Assembly (NCBI GenBank): GCA_913049555.1
Contig: CAJWYM010000029.1
Location: 1-41,496 of the forward strand
Length of the DNA: 41,496 bases
Direction of reading: 5' to 3'
Source of the DNA: an uncultured Opitutia bacterium
GTDB taxonomy: Bacteria; Verrucomicrobiota; Verrucomicrobiia; Opitutales; CAJWYM01
The notes under the pieces are model-generated. The model was not told where the DNA came from. It searched no databases and saw only the letters and a list, made by a program, of their open reading frames with translations. The position numbers and the translations under genes were made by a program. This document shows, in pieces, positions 8,194 through 17,855 of this stretch; within the stretch, counting starts at the first letter, position 1; each line of letters starts with the position of its first letter.

Positions 8194-9237
8194 CTACTGT
8201 TCGACGCTTGCAGAAACCATGATAGAACTTAGACCACTGCCGATTCCGAGTAAAGCTGCTTTGCTTCCTACTTGGATGACTTCTTTCTCCCAACCCATCG
8301 CTAAAGTAATGGGAACGGATACGGATCCGACGTTGCCTAGCGTTTCAAAGGTTGAAAAATCTTTTGAAACCTCGAGATTGAGGCCTTCATAGAGTTTGTT
8401 GCGGTGAGTTTTGCCGACTTGATGGCAGAAAATCTTATCAGGGGTCTGGCTGGTCCATCCGGAAACCCTCTCAAATCTTTTCCAGGCTCTCTGGGCTGTC
8501 TGGATCCCTGCGACTAAAAGTTCTTCAGAATCCGTCTGCATAGCGAGTTCCTCTTGATTTGCAGAATCTCCCTCGCACAGATGATTGAAGGAAGAATCTG
8601 TCTCATTAACTATATGGTGTAGTCGGATCCATTCTTTTGTTGTTACCACGGATTCATGACAGAGCGTGGCTGCAACGCAGCCAGCACCAATGGTCAGATT
8701 TGCAAAGAATGGTTTGATTTGTTTGCGATTGAGGTCAGAAGTTAAGAGTTGATGGATTGTATTTTGAACAAGGGGTTTTCCATTCTCACCAGCCACGATC
8801 AAGATGCGTTTTGCTTGTCCAGATTCAATCAAACCTGCACCCAGACAGATTGCATTTAGAAAGCCTAAGCATGCATTGGAAATGTCTAAAATTTGTGTTT
8901 TTCCACTTAATTTAAGATTTCTATGCACATAAGAGGCGGTGGCGGGCTCTAGACGATCTCTACAAACTGAGGAATGAATGACTGCATCGATCTCCTCTTT
9001 TTGGATGGGTAGTTTTTCTAAAAGTTTTTTGCCTGCTAGAGAACTAGCCTCTGAGGGTCGGATCGCTTCACTCCAAAACCTCCGAGACTTAATTCCTGTC
9101 ATGAGCTCTAGTCTGCCCTCAGGAAGACGAAGCCTTTCATAAAGAGGTCTTAATTGTTCTTCTAAGTAACTAGAGGTCCAAACCTCATCCGGAAGATCAT
9201 AATCCATGGACTCAATGACGACATTTTTAAAATTCAT
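8194..9237 (-). CDS. OleA-like thiolase / 3-oxoacyl-ACP synthase III homologue
   Basis: 347 aa thiolase-superfamily condensing enzyme. The triad is visible: Cys123 in NACLGF, His272 in CHQVGKTH and Asn302 in LGNVGSVSVP. It resembles OleA, which joins two acyl-CoAs head to head by Claisen condensation, more than FabH. The N-terminus (LRPLYERLRLPEGR, then GIKSRRFW) and CRDRLEPATAS match my recollection of Xanthomonas OleA, including the Glu (Glu97 here) that corresponds to OleA Glu117, brought in from the partner subunit. No oleB, oleC or oleD is adjacent. It lies 136 bp downstream of ribF and may be read through from that cluster. The alternative is a FabH-like synthase of unknown product; the OleA assignment is by motif, not alignment. 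Confidence 0.72.
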   Translation of the reverse strand: MNFKNVVIESMDYDLPDEVWTSSYLEEQLRPLYERLRLPEGRLELMTGIKSRRFWSEAIRPSEASSLAGKKLLEKLPIQKEEIDAVIHSSVCRDRLEPATASYVHRNLKLSGKTQILDISNACLGFLNAICLGAGLIESGQAKRILIVAGENGKPLVQNTIHQLLTSDLNRKQIKPFFANLTIGAGCVAATLCHESVVTTKEWIRLHHIVNETDSSFNHLCEGDSANQEELAMQTDSEELLVAGIQTAQRAWKRFERVSGWTSQTPDKIFCHQVGKTHRNKLYEGLNLEVSKDFSTFETLGNVGSVSVPITLAMGWEKEVIQVGSKAALLGIGSGLSSIMVSASVEQ

Positions 9238-9373
9238 TTTTTTTGGAGGCTAGAGGTTTAGTGAATCTCTTTAAAAGTATTGGATCTTTAATCCTTCCTC
9301 CTAATTCTAGTCGATCCTATTTTTGGAAAGATTGAATGGGACTGAAAGGGAATTTTGATGAATTTTAGGATCC

Positions 9374-10336
9374 TTAGATTATGAGTGGTGGGATTTTCAT
9401 TTTGAGGAGGAACTTTTTTGAATCTTCCAAATCTAATTTTATCTGCTGTTTGAGATCGTCTAGAGATGCAAATTTTTGTTCGCTTCTAATAAATTGAATC
9501 CAATCAATTTTTAATTCTTTGCCAGTGGTCCATGAGCAGGAATCCTCTAAAACATGAATTTCTAAGAGGGGTTTGTTGGTCTCAGAATTAACCGTCGGAC
9601 GAAGTCCAAAATTGGCAACTCCCCAAGCGGAATCGCTTTCGGAGTGAACTCTTACCAAATAAACTCCAAATCGAGGTCTTTTCTCGGGATCATAGGCGAT
9701 GTTGAGAGTCGGAAATCCAATCGTTCGTCCCAGTTGTTTTCCAGTGATTACTTTTCCCGAGCAAGCATAAGGCCTGTTTAACATAAAGTTGACTTCACTC
9801 AAATTTCCATCTGCCAATTCTTTTCTTATTCTGGAAGAGCTGATCGGTTGCCCTTTATAAAGTTTTCTGGGCAATCCGTGTATTTGAATCCCTAGTTTTT
9901 TTCCTTGCGAGCTCAGAAGCTGTAAGTCACCGATTCTTTTTTTCCCAAAGCGGAAGTTTTCTCCTACAAAGAGGGACTTCAGGGAATGAATCTTGGAGTG
10001 TAGGAGAGGTAGAAACTGGTCTGCCTCAATGGCTGCAAAGGAACGAGTGAATTCAATTTCAATTAAAAGTTGTATTCCAATGTTTTCTAGTAAATCTTTT
10101 TTATGAACAATATTTTGGATCATTTGAGTGGGGTCATCAGGACGAATCAAATGGCTAGGATGGGGCCAGAAAGTCAAAACAGCCGGAGTTAGATTTTCTG
10201 CTTTGGCAAATTCAATACAACGGTTTAAGACGGCTCTGTGGCCTAGATGAACTCCATCAAACATTCCAAGCGCAAGTGCAATCGGAGTCTGCATTCCTTC
10301 CCATTCCTCCAAGGACTGTATTTTTTTGATGGCCAT
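9374..10336 (-). CDS. ribF: Bifunctional riboflavin kinase / FAD synthetase
   Basis: Converts riboflavin to FMN and then FAD. 320 aa, normal length. The N-terminal nucleotidyltransferase domain carries GMFDGVHLGH (about 24-33) and FWPHPS. The short FAD-synthetase block SSSRIRKEL precedes the C-terminal flavokinase domain, marked by GKQLGRTIGFPTLNI (about 199-213). It is the usual last member of the nusA-infB-rbfA-truB group and starts 17 bp after the truB stop. Confidence 0.96.
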   Translation of the reverse strand: MAIKKIQSLEEWEGMQTPIALALGMFDGVHLGHRAVLNRCIEFAKAENLTPAVLTFWPHPSHLIRPDDPTQMIQNIVHKKDLLENIGIQLLIEIEFTRSFAAIEADQFLPLLHSKIHSLKSLFVGENFRFGKKRIGDLQLLSSQGKKLGIQIHGLPRKLYKGQPISSSRIRKELADGNLSEVNFMLNRPYACSGKVITGKQLGRTIGFPTLNIAYDPEKRPRFGVYLVRVHSESDSAWGVANFGLRPTVNSETNKPLLEIHVLEDSCSWTTGKELKIDWIQFIRSEQKFASLDDLKQQIKLDLEDSKKFLLKMKIPPLII

Positions 10337-10353
10337 TCTATTTCTTCAGATTT

Positions 10354-11085
10354 TTAAAGGACATAAGAGGGGACTGCTTTGTAGACAGGGAGGAGAAGCT
10401 CTTTAATTTCATTTTCTGAAAGAGTCAGAATCTTGTCTAAAGTATGCGCTTGATCAATCTTCATCGATCCAATTGCAGTTCTTCGCAGGGCCGAAAGATG
10501 AGCACCACATTGCAACTTTTCCCCTGTATCATGAGCCAAAGTCCTTACATAGGTTCCTTTGCTGCAATGAACCTTGAAGTCAAAAGAGGGAGACTCATAG
10601 TGGGTAAGTTGAAAACTGGTAACATTAATTATGCGAGGCTCTCGTTCTACTTCTTTCCCTTTTCTCGCTTGCTTGTAAAGAGGTTGGCCGTTGATTTTTT
10701 TGGCGGAAAACATGGGGGGTAATTGGTATTGGTCGCCTTTAAAAGTGTTGAGAGTGGATTGGATGGTCGCTGCTTCAAGGTCTTCGGGCAAAGGTCTTTC
10801 TTCAATCACTTGTCCGTCCGCATCTTGAGAATCCGTTTTAATCCCTAGCAGAACGGTGCCTGTATAAATTTTATCCTGGCTCATGAGGTATTGAGAAACT
10901 TTCGTTGCTTTTCCAATCATTATAATTAGAAGGCCAGTCGCCATTGGATCTAAGGTTCCAGCGTGACCGGTCTTTTTGACTTTTAAATAATTGCGCAATT
11001 TTGCCACTACATCATGGGAAGTCCACTCTTTTGGTTTGTCTACCAGTAATATTCCTTCTAAATCGCTATTTCTTGGGTTCGGCAT
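10354..11085 (-). CDS. truB: tRNA pseudouridine-55 synthase
   Basis: Makes pseudouridine at position 55 of the tRNA T-loop. 243 aa. [17 protein letters not shown] (from residue 11), [17 protein letters not shown] with the catalytic Asp46, and the later [14 protein letters not shown] block are typical. The C-terminal region is shorter than E. coli TruB, so the PUA domain is reduced or absent. It overlaps the preceding nrnA-like gene by 20 bp, implying tight coupling in the operon. Confidence 0.96.
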   Translation of the reverse strand: MPNPRNSDLEGILLVDKPKEWTSHDVVAKLRNYLKVKKTGHAGTLDPMATGLLIIMIGKATKVSQYLMSQDKIYTGTVLLGIKTDSQDADGQVIEERPLPEDLEAATIQSTLNTFKGDQYQLPPMFSAKKINGQPLYKQARKGKEVEREPRIINVTSFQLTHYESPSFDFKVHCSKGTYVRTLAHDTGEKLQCGAHLSALRRTAIGSMKIDQAHTLDKILTLSENEIKELLLPVYKAVPSYVL

Positions 11086-12079
11086 GGTTTTTTTCTAGTA
11101 TTAAAGCTAATTTTTCTACCACTTCAGCTATAAATTCATCTTCTGAAAGAGTAGCAGTTCCTCCGGCTGCTTGTGGATGTCCTCCACCTCCATAGGAGAG
11201 GGCAATTTCATGAATTGGATATCTATGATCGTTGCTCCTTAAGCTGAATTTGAGAAGGTTGTTTTTCACTTTCTCAATATAAACAGAGAGAACCACTCCT
11301 GACAATCTTTGCAGTAATTCAGCACACTCTCGGTTGGCCGGAAAAGGGTTTGTGTCTGGGGGTAAATGAAGCAGATCCAAGATTCCAATCGCAACTCTTT
11401 CGTCAAGCTCGAGACGAATTGTTTCTAGAAATTGGGTTTGAATTCTGTAATGAGAAAGGGTGTTTCGATTTAAAATTGAAAGGGCGATTTTTTCAGGATT
11501 CACTCCTTTTTTGCAAAGCCAGCTGCAGGTATCAAAGACACTGCTGTTGGTTCGTGAGTATTTGAACTGTCCGCTGTCGGTATAAATTCCAAGGTAAAGT
11601 GCATTTGCTGAGGTCGGATCGATTTCAATTTTTAAACGATTGAAAACTTCAGCAAGTAAATGAGAGGTAGAGCAAGCCTCGGGTTTCAAAAATTGCTTTT
11701 TGCCAAATCTTGAGTTGGTCTCGTGGTGGTCGATGTTTAACAAAATTTCTCGATTTTTTAATTTCGGGGCGTAGCAAAAAACACGCTCACAATCGCTACA
11801 ATCTAAGATTATGACAGGGCTGGGGTTTTCTGTAATCTTAGCAATGGGTGTGTCCCCTACAAACTCTAATAAGTGTTCTGGTATCTCTGGAGTCAACAGC
11901 ATGGATGCTGGAATACCTAATTGCCTCAGCGTTCGAACTAGTGCTATTTGAGAACCGATACTGTCACCGTCTGGCCGAATGTGAGAACAAACAATGATTT
12001 CGGAATGGGATTTTAAACTTTTAAAGCTGTTTGAGAAATCTATTAAAGTTTCCTCATCAATATTCAGCAGTCTACTCAT
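11066..12079 (-). CDS. nrnA: DHH/DHHA1 phosphoesterase (NrnA-like oligoribonuclease / pAp phosphatase)
   Basis: DHH-family phosphoesterase, 337 aa from the ATG at 12079, which lies in GAAGAAAATG and overlaps the rbfA stop by 8 bp. An upstream TTG at 12094 is less likely. HIRPDGDS (33-40) and IDHHETN (about 119) are the metal-binding DHH motifs, and [11 protein letters not shown] near the C-terminus is the DHHA1 signature. Family members degrade short oligoribonucleotides and/or 3'-phosphoadenosine 5'-phosphate. The location between rbfA and truB is the classical one for this family. Which substrate dominates cannot be read from sequence. Confidence 0.9.
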   Translation of the reverse strand: MSRLLNIDEETLIDFSNSFKSLKSHSEIIVCSHIRPDGDSIGSQIALVRTLRQLGIPASMLLTPEIPEHLLEFVGDTPIAKITENPSPVIILDCSDCERVFCYAPKLKNREILLNIDHHETNSRFGKKQFLKPEACSTSHLLAEVFNRLKIEIDPTSANALYLGIYTDSGQFKYSRTNSSVFDTCSWLCKKGVNPEKIALSILNRNTLSHYRIQTQFLETIRLELDERVAIGILDLLHLPPDTNPFPANRECAELLQRLSGVVLSVYIEKVKNNLLKFSLRSNDHRYPIHEIALSYGGGGHPQAAGGTATLSEDEFIAEVVEKLALILEKNHAEPKK

Positions 12080-12419
12080 TTTCTTCGGACTCAATCTCGT
12101 CCATTAATTCCACCAATTCAGATCCTTTTTCAAGTGAATTATCGATATAATATTTTAAGAAGGGGATGTATTTGAGGACAATCCGTTTTCCTAATTGAAA
12201 ACGGATTTCTTTGGCAACTTTTCGAAAGAATTTTCTGGAATTTTCTTTTTCGACCTCGTTTCCGAGCACCGAATAAAAAACAGAGGCATTTCTGAGATCT
12301 GGGGCTGTTTTGATCTCAATCACAGTGTAAGCAACGGCTTCTGAGCGAAATTTAGTTCTTAGAATATCGTTGATTTCGCGGCGAATCAGTTCATTGATTC
12401 GGACCATTCGTTGACTCAT
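12072..12419 (-). CDS. rbfA: Ribosome-binding factor A
   Basis: 30S maturation factor, 115 aa with a single type-II KH-like domain. The N-terminus RMVRINELIRREINDIL and the pattern TVIEIKTAPDLRNASVFYSVLG, followed by LRFP-like strands ending in PFLKYYIDNSLEKG, are typical of RbfA. It lies 40 bp downstream of infB and overlaps nrnA, in the standard order. The acidic tail [10 protein letters not shown] is common in the family. Confidence 0.93.
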   Translation of the reverse strand: MSQRMVRINELIRREINDILRTKFRSEAVAYTVIEIKTAPDLRNASVFYSVLGNEVEKENSRKFFRKVAKEIRFQLGKRIVLKYIPFLKYYIDNSLEKGSELVELMDEIESEENE

Positions 12420-12459
12420 TAGGATCTAGGTTTGGGTGGCGGTTTCTAAGTCAAGCCCA

Positions 12460-14958
12460 TTACAGGGACGGACGTTTCTTTTCAATTTGAATCACTTCTA
12501 TGAAATCGCCTTCTTGATAATCGTTGAAACCTTTGATTCTAATTCCACACTCATAACCGGCTCGGACTTCATTCACATCCTCTTTAAATCTCTTGAGGGT
12601 ATCAACTGTACTTTCGTGAATGAATTGTCCTTTACGAACAATGCGGGCCTTGATGTCACGATTGATTTTGCCTTCCGTAACCATACAACCAGAAACATTG
12701 AGACCTTTTCCAATTCCAAAAATAGCCCGAACTTCTGCTGCACCGATTTTTTTCTCAATGATTTCAGGCTCCAAAAGATCTGCCATGGCATCTTTCACAA
12801 TGTCAATGAGTTCGTAAATTATATTGTGTTGGTAAATATTAATATCATGGTGTTTGGCAAGGCCTTGAACCCCATTTTCAAGTTTTACATTGAATCCAAT
12901 TAAGGAGGCTCCGGCGGCACTAGCCATTGAAATGTCACTTTTGCTTACTTGACCAATCCCTGCTTGAACGATATCCAATTCTACTTTGTCGCTTTTTATT
13001 TCCTTCAGAGCGCCAATCAAAGCTTCTACAGAGCCTTGAACATCTCCTCGAATGATAATTTTTAGGGCGCTTTTTTTAGATTGACTGATGGCATCAAAAA
13101 GGGCGTCTAAACCAGCGGATGCAGAAGCTGTTTCTGCCGCAGATTGTTTGGCGATGTCCAACAATTCTTGTTGTTCTTTTTTGTAGGTTTCCAGATTTTC
13201 AGCAGCCAGTTTCTTGGCGGCCTTTTCGTTTTTAACATACGTGAAAGTGTTTCCTACTTCAGGGGCTTCAGACCAACCTATTAATTTGACAGGTGTGGAT
13301 GGGCTGGCGGATTTTATGTTTTCACCAAAATCGTTCAGCATAGCTTTTACTTTACAGGATGCGGTTCCGCAAACGATAGCATCTCCAATTTTGAGAGTTC
13401 CTTTCTGGACAATGACAGATGCAGTGGGGCCTCTTCCTTGCTCAATTTGTGCCTCTATCACAACCCCCATGGCAATCCCTTTGGGGTTTGCTTTAAGCTC
13501 CATGATCTCGGTTTGCAAATGTATTTGCTCGAGAAGGTCGTCAATGCCATCCCCCTTAAGAGCCGAAATGCCTTGGGTCAAAATTTCCCCGCCCCAGTCT
13601 TCAGATGCAATGCCTCGTTCTTGCATTTGAGTTTTTACGCGATCGATGTTGGCACCTTTGGTGTCGCACTTGTTAATTGCTACAACGATGCTACCTTGAG
13701 ATCTTTTAGCAAATTTTAGAGCTTCATCTGTCTGAGGCATAAAACCATCATCGGCCGCTACTACGATCACAGAAACGTCCGTTAAGTTTGCTCCTCGTTC
13801 TCTCATTGCAGAGAACGCAGCATGACCAGGTGTGTCTAAAAAGGTAACTTTGCTTTTGTTGTGCTCAATTTGATAAGCAGCAACATGCTGAGTGATTCCA
13901 CCGGCTTCTCCGCTGACGACGTTTGTTTTTCGAATAGCGTCTAAAAGAGTTGTTTTGCCGTGATCTACATGGCCCAAAATACAGATAACAGGAGGTCGTG
14001 GACTCAGATTTTTATCATCGTCCTCTTCTACTACTTGTTTTTTCTTTTTCTTACCGGATGCTTCTCCTCTTCGCTGAATTTCAAGGACAAATCCATGTTT
14101 GAGGGCTAACTCGGTAGCTGTGTTTTCCTCAAGGGTTTGATTCATAGAAGCAAAAATTCCCATTTCCATGAGTTGAGAAATGAGGTGGAAAGGTTTTAAA
14201 CCTATCAATGTTGCAAACTCTCGAACCACGATTGGGGTTTTAACCTTCAGTTCTTTAATTTCTTTGCTTCCCTCATCAGATTCAGTGGAGGGTTTTGTCT
14301 TGGGCAAGGCAACGGCACCAGGTTTACTAGAATCTATTGAAGGGCTTTCCATCTTCTCTTTCGCATCTTCAACGGATTGTTTGCTTTTGACAACGGAGAT
14401 TCCGGGCATAGCTGGTGCTTTTGGAGCCGCTCCTCCTGGCATCGAAGGAGTTTTTGGGGCCAATGATCTCGATGCATTGGCAGAGTTGGGTAAAGGGGGT
14501 GCTTTGGGGGCTGATCCTCCTGGCATAGGGGGCAACTTGGGTGCGGAACTCTTATTCAAATCGGAAGTGGGTTCTGGCGCTTTGGTATCTTTCTCCACTT
14601 TTATATCTACCTTTGGATTAGAAGCATCCACCTTCAATGCAGATTCCGCTTTTTTTGCAGCTTCCTCTTGTTCTTTGGCATCTTCACGCTCTTTTTCAAC
14701 ATCGGATCTGGATCGGACAATGGCTCCAATCGGAAGCTTGGGAGCTGCATTTGCTCTCTCCTTTTCCTGTGCCACTTGTTTCGCCTTGAGTTCTTCTTGT
14801 GACTTAAGTTTGAATTCCTCTATGATTGATTCTCCGGAAATATTGTCGATGGTGTTGGAGGCGCTTTTAACGTCGAAACCACGCTCACGAAGGATTGTCA
14901 GGAGTTCTTTATTCTCCATTCCTATTTCTTTTGCAATGATGTGGATTCTAATACTCAT
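12460..14958 (-). CDS. infB: Translation initiation factor IF-2
   Basis: GTPase that brings fMet-tRNA to the 30S subunit. 832 aa. The IF2_N domain begins at MSIRIHIIAKEIG. A charged coil (about 50-130) and a Pro/Ala/Met-rich linker (140-187), with two copies of an MPGGxAPKAPxxP unit, follow. A second IF2_N-like domain occupies about 240-295. The G domain has G1 GHVDHGKTT (329-337), DTPGH (375-379) and NKCD (429-432), followed by beta-barrel domains II and IV. The linker is low in complexity, as in other IF-2s. It lies 52 bp after nusA. Confidence 0.98.
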   Translation of the reverse strand: MSIRIHIIAKEIGMENKELLTILRERGFDVKSASNTIDNISGESIIEEFKLKSQEELKAKQVAQEKERANAAPKLPIGAIVRSRSDVEKEREDAKEQEEAAKKAESALKVDASNPKVDIKVEKDTKAPEPTSDLNKSSAPKLPPMPGGSAPKAPPLPNSANASRSLAPKTPSMPGGAAPKAPAMPGISVVKSKQSVEDAKEKMESPSIDSSKPGAVALPKTKPSTESDEGSKEIKELKVKTPIVVREFATLIGLKPFHLISQLMEMGIFASMNQTLEENTATELALKHGFVLEIQRRGEASGKKKKKQVVEEDDDKNLSPRPPVICILGHVDHGKTTLLDAIRKTNVVSGEAGGITQHVAAYQIEHNKSKVTFLDTPGHAAFSAMRERGANLTDVSVIVVAADDGFMPQTDEALKFAKRSQGSIVVAINKCDTKGANIDRVKTQMQERGIASEDWGGEILTQGISALKGDGIDDLLEQIHLQTEIMELKANPKGIAMGVVIEAQIEQGRGPTASVIVQKGTLKIGDAIVCGTASCKVKAMLNDFGENIKSASPSTPVKLIGWSEAPEVGNTFTYVKNEKAAKKLAAENLETYKKEQQELLDIAKQSAAETASASAGLDALFDAISQSKKSALKIIIRGDVQGSVEALIGALKEIKSDKVELDIVQAGIGQVSKSDISMASAAGASLIGFNVKLENGVQGLAKHHDINIYQHNIIYELIDIVKDAMADLLEPEIIEKKIGAAEVRAIFGIGKGLNVSGCMVTEGKINRDIKARIVRKGQFIHESTVDTLKRFKEDVNEVRAGYECGIRIKGFNDYQEGDFIEVIQIEKKRPSL

Positions 14959-15010
14959 TTGTGGATCTTTTGCTTCAGGATGATTTACTGGGTAATTTAT
15001 GTTTGGGGAT

Positions 15011-16249
15011 TTAGGCTTTTGCTGTATTTACGGAGTTCATAATGGAAGCAGCTTCGCTTTCGCTAAAACCTGCATCGACCAAGTCGGACTCCATCACACC
15101 ATCAAATGCCTCTGGGCTAACAATACCAGATTCTACCAAGCGTTTTGAAAGTTCGGGATTGATTCCTAGGTTGGAAGTCAATGCACGAGAAGCACGCTCC
15201 AGTTTGGTCTCAAAATTGTCAGATTTTTGTTCTTTTTTCTCAATATCTAATTTCCAACCGAGCAACTTGGAGGTCAGGCGTGCATTTTGTCCCTTTTTAC
15301 CAATCGCCACAGCTAAGTCAGATTCATCCACTTCAAAGTAAATCCTTCTTTTAGCTTTATCGATCTTAATATTGTGAGGAACTGCAGGTTTCAAGGCTTC
15401 ATCGAGAAGAATTTCTGGGTCCTCATGGTAGCGGATAATGTCCATTTTTTCACCACCAAGCTCGCGAACAATGGATTTGACTCTGGCACCTCTGGCTCCA
15501 ACACATGATCCGACAGGATCTACCTTCGGGTCTGTGCTACTGACACAAATTTTACTTCGATACCCAGGCTCTCTTGCCATCCCCTCAATGCGAACGGTTC
15601 CATCGGCAATCTCAGTGACTTCTAGTTCAAATAATTTTTGAACGAATTTCAAACAAGACCTACTGAGAGTCAGTTCAGGTCCCCTGTTTGCAACATCAAT
15701 ATCTAATAATATACAACGAATCCGTTCACCGGGTGAGTAATCCTCTCCAGGTATTCTCTCTCTGCCGGGAAGGATCGCTTCCGCCTTTCCGATTTCTACG
15801 ATCAGATCATTTCGTTCTCTGCGACGAACTACTCCTGTAACTATCGTGCCTATTTGATCTTTAAAGTCGTTATAGATTAACTCTTTTTCAAATTGTCTTA
15901 CACGCTGTTTGATCGCTTGCCTAGCTGCTTGGGCCGCAATTCTACCGAGAATAGTTGGGTCAAATTCTCGTCTGACAGATTCACCAAGAGAAGGATTTTC
16001 GGCATATTCTCCAGCTTTTTCAATATGAATTTCAGCCTTGGGATCACTCACTGAGTCCACCACTTCGAGGATTTCCCAAGCTTTCATTTTCCCATTTCGT
16101 GGGTTGATCTCAACGTCTATTTCAACGCTTTCATAAGCTTTCTGTGCTGCATTTTTTATCGCATTGGAAATGGTAACGATCATATCATCACGACCGATTC
16201 CCTTTTCTTTTTCCATATATTCTAGGACGGATAAGATGTCTGAGTTCAT
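15011..16249 (-). CDS. nusA: Transcription termination/antitermination factor NusA
   Basis: RNA-polymerase-associated elongation factor, 412 aa. An N-terminal RNAP-binding domain (1-about 130) is followed by an S1 domain ([21 protein letters not shown], from about 133) and KH1/KH2 ([33 protein letters not shown]). A single C-terminal helix-hairpin-helix-like repeat (about 355-412) ends in [10 protein letters not shown]. It heads the translation cluster. The usual upstream neighbour rimP is missing; hemB runs divergently 93 bp away instead. Confidence 0.97.
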   Translation of the reverse strand: MNSDILSVLEYMEKEKGIGRDDMIVTISNAIKNAAQKAYESVEIDVEINPRNGKMKAWEILEVVDSVSDPKAEIHIEKAGEYAENPSLGESVRREFDPTILGRIAAQAARQAIKQRVRQFEKELIYNDFKDQIGTIVTGVVRRRERNDLIVEIGKAEAILPGRERIPGEDYSPGERIRCILLDIDVANRGPELTLSRSCLKFVQKLFELEVTEIADGTVRIEGMAREPGYRSKICVSSTDPKVDPVGSCVGARGARVKSIVRELGGEKMDIIRYHEDPEILLDEALKPAVPHNIKIDKAKRRIYFEVDESDLAVAIGKKGQNARLTSKLLGWKLDIEKKEQKSDNFETKLERASRALTSNLGINPELSKRLVESGIVSPEAFDGVMESDLVDAGFSESEAASIMNSVNTAKA

Positions 16250-16297
16250 ATTTTGAAAGCAAAAAAAAGCAGGTCGAGACCCACTTCCTTATTAAAG

Positions 16298-16325
16298 TTG
16301 AGTTAATATTAAGATTTGCTAATAA
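16298..16325 (+). promoter_or_regulatory. Possible sigma-70-type promoter for hemB
   Basis: TTGAGT (16298-16303) and TAATAA (16320-16325) are separated by 16 bp in the nusA/hemB divergent spacer. If used, transcription starts near 16332. That would rule out the upstream TTG at 16316 as a start codon and leave the ATGs at 16343 or 16355. Both hexamers are only partial matches. Confidence 0.3.
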
Positions 16326-16342
16326 AAAAAATATCCGTTGGA

Positions 16343-17359
16343 ATGTCAAGGATTATGACTGAGCACGTTCAAGTAAACACGAGGTTTCGACCTCGAAGAT
16401 TAAGACAAAACATTGCAATTAGACAGCTTGTTGAGGAGATTCAAGTCTCTTCCAATGACTTGGTTCAACCTTTATTTATTTTACCTGGTAATTCAGATCC
16501 AACGGAGGTGAGTTCCATGCCAGGTATCTTTCGAAGGGACTTGCAGGACACTCTAAAAGAGTGTGAACAGCTATTAAAGCTTGGAATCAAGGCGATTGCT
16601 CCCTTCCCGCAAATTGACTCCTCTTTCAAAACAGCGGAGGGGCTTCATGCTGTAGAGGATGGTTGTTTTCTTTATGAAGCTTTATCGACGATTAAAAAAG
16701 AGTTCCCTGAATTAATTGTATTTTCAGATTTGGCTTTAGACCCATACACGACTCATGGGCATGATGGGTTGCTTGGAGAGGATGGAACTGTTTTGAATGA
16801 TGAAACTGTGAATCTATTGTCCCAAATGGCATTGAAGGTCGCAGAAACAGGTGTCGATTTTGTTGCACCCTCCGATATGATGGATGGTCGGGTCGGTGCA
16901 ATCCGTGATTTATTAGATCAGTCCAATTTTATAAATACAGGCATATTGTCTTATTGCGTTAAATATAATTCCGCTTTTTATGGACCTTTTAGAGATGCCG
17001 TTGGCAGTAAAATGAAAAGTGGGTATGTAGACAAAGGGACTTATCAAATGAATCCTGCTAATATTCGTGACATTCTTAGAGAGGTCAAGTTGGATGAATC
17101 TGAAGGAGCTGATATCTTAATGGTGAAACCAGCGGGTGCTTATCTTGATGTGATAAAGGAAGTTTCTAATTGTTCAGATTTGCCCATATCTGCTTATCAG
17201 GTCTCTGGTGAATATGCACAGCTCTATGCTGCTCATATGAATGGTTGGTTGGACCTGGAATCGTGTGTGCGTGAATCTTTGCTTGGAATCAAACGAGCTG
17301 GAGCTCAGTTAATATTGACCTATTTTGCAAAATCATTTGCTTCAGGTAAATTTGGATGA
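16343..17359 (+). CDS. hemB: Delta-aminolevulinic acid dehydratase (porphobilinogen synthase), Asp-type metal site
   Basis: Condenses two 5-aminolevulinate molecules to porphobilinogen in heme synthesis. 338 aa from the first ATG; a second ATG at 16355, preceded by AAGGA, is equally plausible, while the open frame back to a TTG at 16316 is unlikely. RPRRLR near the N-terminus, VKYNSAFYGPFRDA and LMVKPAGAYLDVI carry the two active-site lysines. The metal loop reads DLALDPYTTHGHDG: aspartate and alanine occupy the cysteine positions of zinc-type enzymes. This is therefore the Mg-dependent, cysteine-less class. Confidence 0.95.
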   Translation: MSRIMTEHVQVNTRFRPRRLRQNIAIRQLVEEIQVSSNDLVQPLFILPGNSDPTEVSSMPGIFRRDLQDTLKECEQLLKLGIKAIAPFPQIDSSFKTAEGLHAVEDGCFLYEALSTIKKEFPELIVFSDLALDPYTTHGHDGLLGEDGTVLNDETVNLLSQMALKVAETGVDFVAPSDMMDGRVGAIRDLLDQSNFINTGILSYCVKYNSAFYGPFRDAVGSKMKSGYVDKGTYQMNPANIRDILREVKLDESEGADILMVKPAGAYLDVIKEVSNCSDLPISAYQVSGEYAQLYAAHMNGWLDLESCVRESLLGIKRAGAQLILTYFAKSFASGKFG

Positions 17360-17381
17360 TTGTGATTTTCCGTCTTGTAAT

Positions 17382-17855
17382 CTAGCTTAAAATATAGTCA
17401 CTTTTACCACCGGTTTTTTCGATGAGTTCTACCGTTTGGATGGTAATGGCTTTGGAGAAGGCTTTACACATGTCGTAGATTGTTAGAGCAGCAACGGTCG
17501 CGCCAGTCATAGCTTCCATTTCGACCCCTGTTTTGTGCTCTGCTTTTACTACACAATCAATGATGACCTCATTTCCCTCCGAATGTATTTTAAATTTGGC
17601 ACTGTTAAGAGGAATGGTATGACAGAGAGGGATTAGCTCGGGTGTTTTTTTAGTCGCCATTGTTCCTGCTATCATTGCAGTATGAAATACGGGGCCTTTT
17701 TTTGTTTGAATCTCATTGTCATTGATTTGGCAAGCGACTTCTGGCGGGAGTTTTAGTTTACAGCGAGCGTGTGCAGTTCGCAGGGTTGTTTTTTTGGCTC
17801 CAACATCCACCATTTCAGGTTGATTGTTAGAATTTATATGGGTGAAATTGCTCAT
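17382..17855 (-). CDS. moaC: Cyclic pyranopterin monophosphate synthase
   Basis: Second step of molybdenum-cofactor synthesis: converts the MoaA product to cPMP. 157 aa. PEMVDVGAKKTTLRTA at the N-terminus, MAGTMATKKTPELIPLCHTIPL, and GVEMEAMTGATVAALTIYDMCKA are all hallmark blocks with the active-site Lys/His residues. No other moa gene is in the window. The start overlaps the upstream secreted-protein gene by 4 bp (ATGA), so translation may be coupled. It is convergent with hemB, 22 bp apart. Confidence 0.97.
   Translation of the reverse strand: MSNFTHINSNNQPEMVDVGAKKTTLRTAHARCKLKLPPEVACQINDNEIQTKKGPVFHTAMIAGTMATKKTPELIPLCHTIPLNSAKFKIHSEGNEVIIDCVVKAEHKTGVEMEAMTGATVAALTIYDMCKAFSKAITIQTVELIEKTGGKSDYILS

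Noticed and set aside
12079-12094. TTG start for the nrnA-like gene
   Set aside because: The in-frame ATG at 12079, directly preceded by GAAGAAA and overlapping the rbfA stop, is a more likely start.
14395-14540. MPGG repeats in infB as a mobile or recombined repeat
   Set aside because: Proline/alanine-rich low-complexity linkers are common in IF-2, and only two imperfect copies are present.
14180-14983. A 267-codon ORF antisense to infB
   Set aside because: It runs opposite the biased Pro/Ala/Lys linker of IF-2, which lacks antisense stops; the composition is that of a shadow frame and infB is unambiguous.
16316-16342. TTG start for hemB
   Set aside because: It would overlap the best -10 candidate, and the extra residues do not belong to the family's conserved N-terminus.
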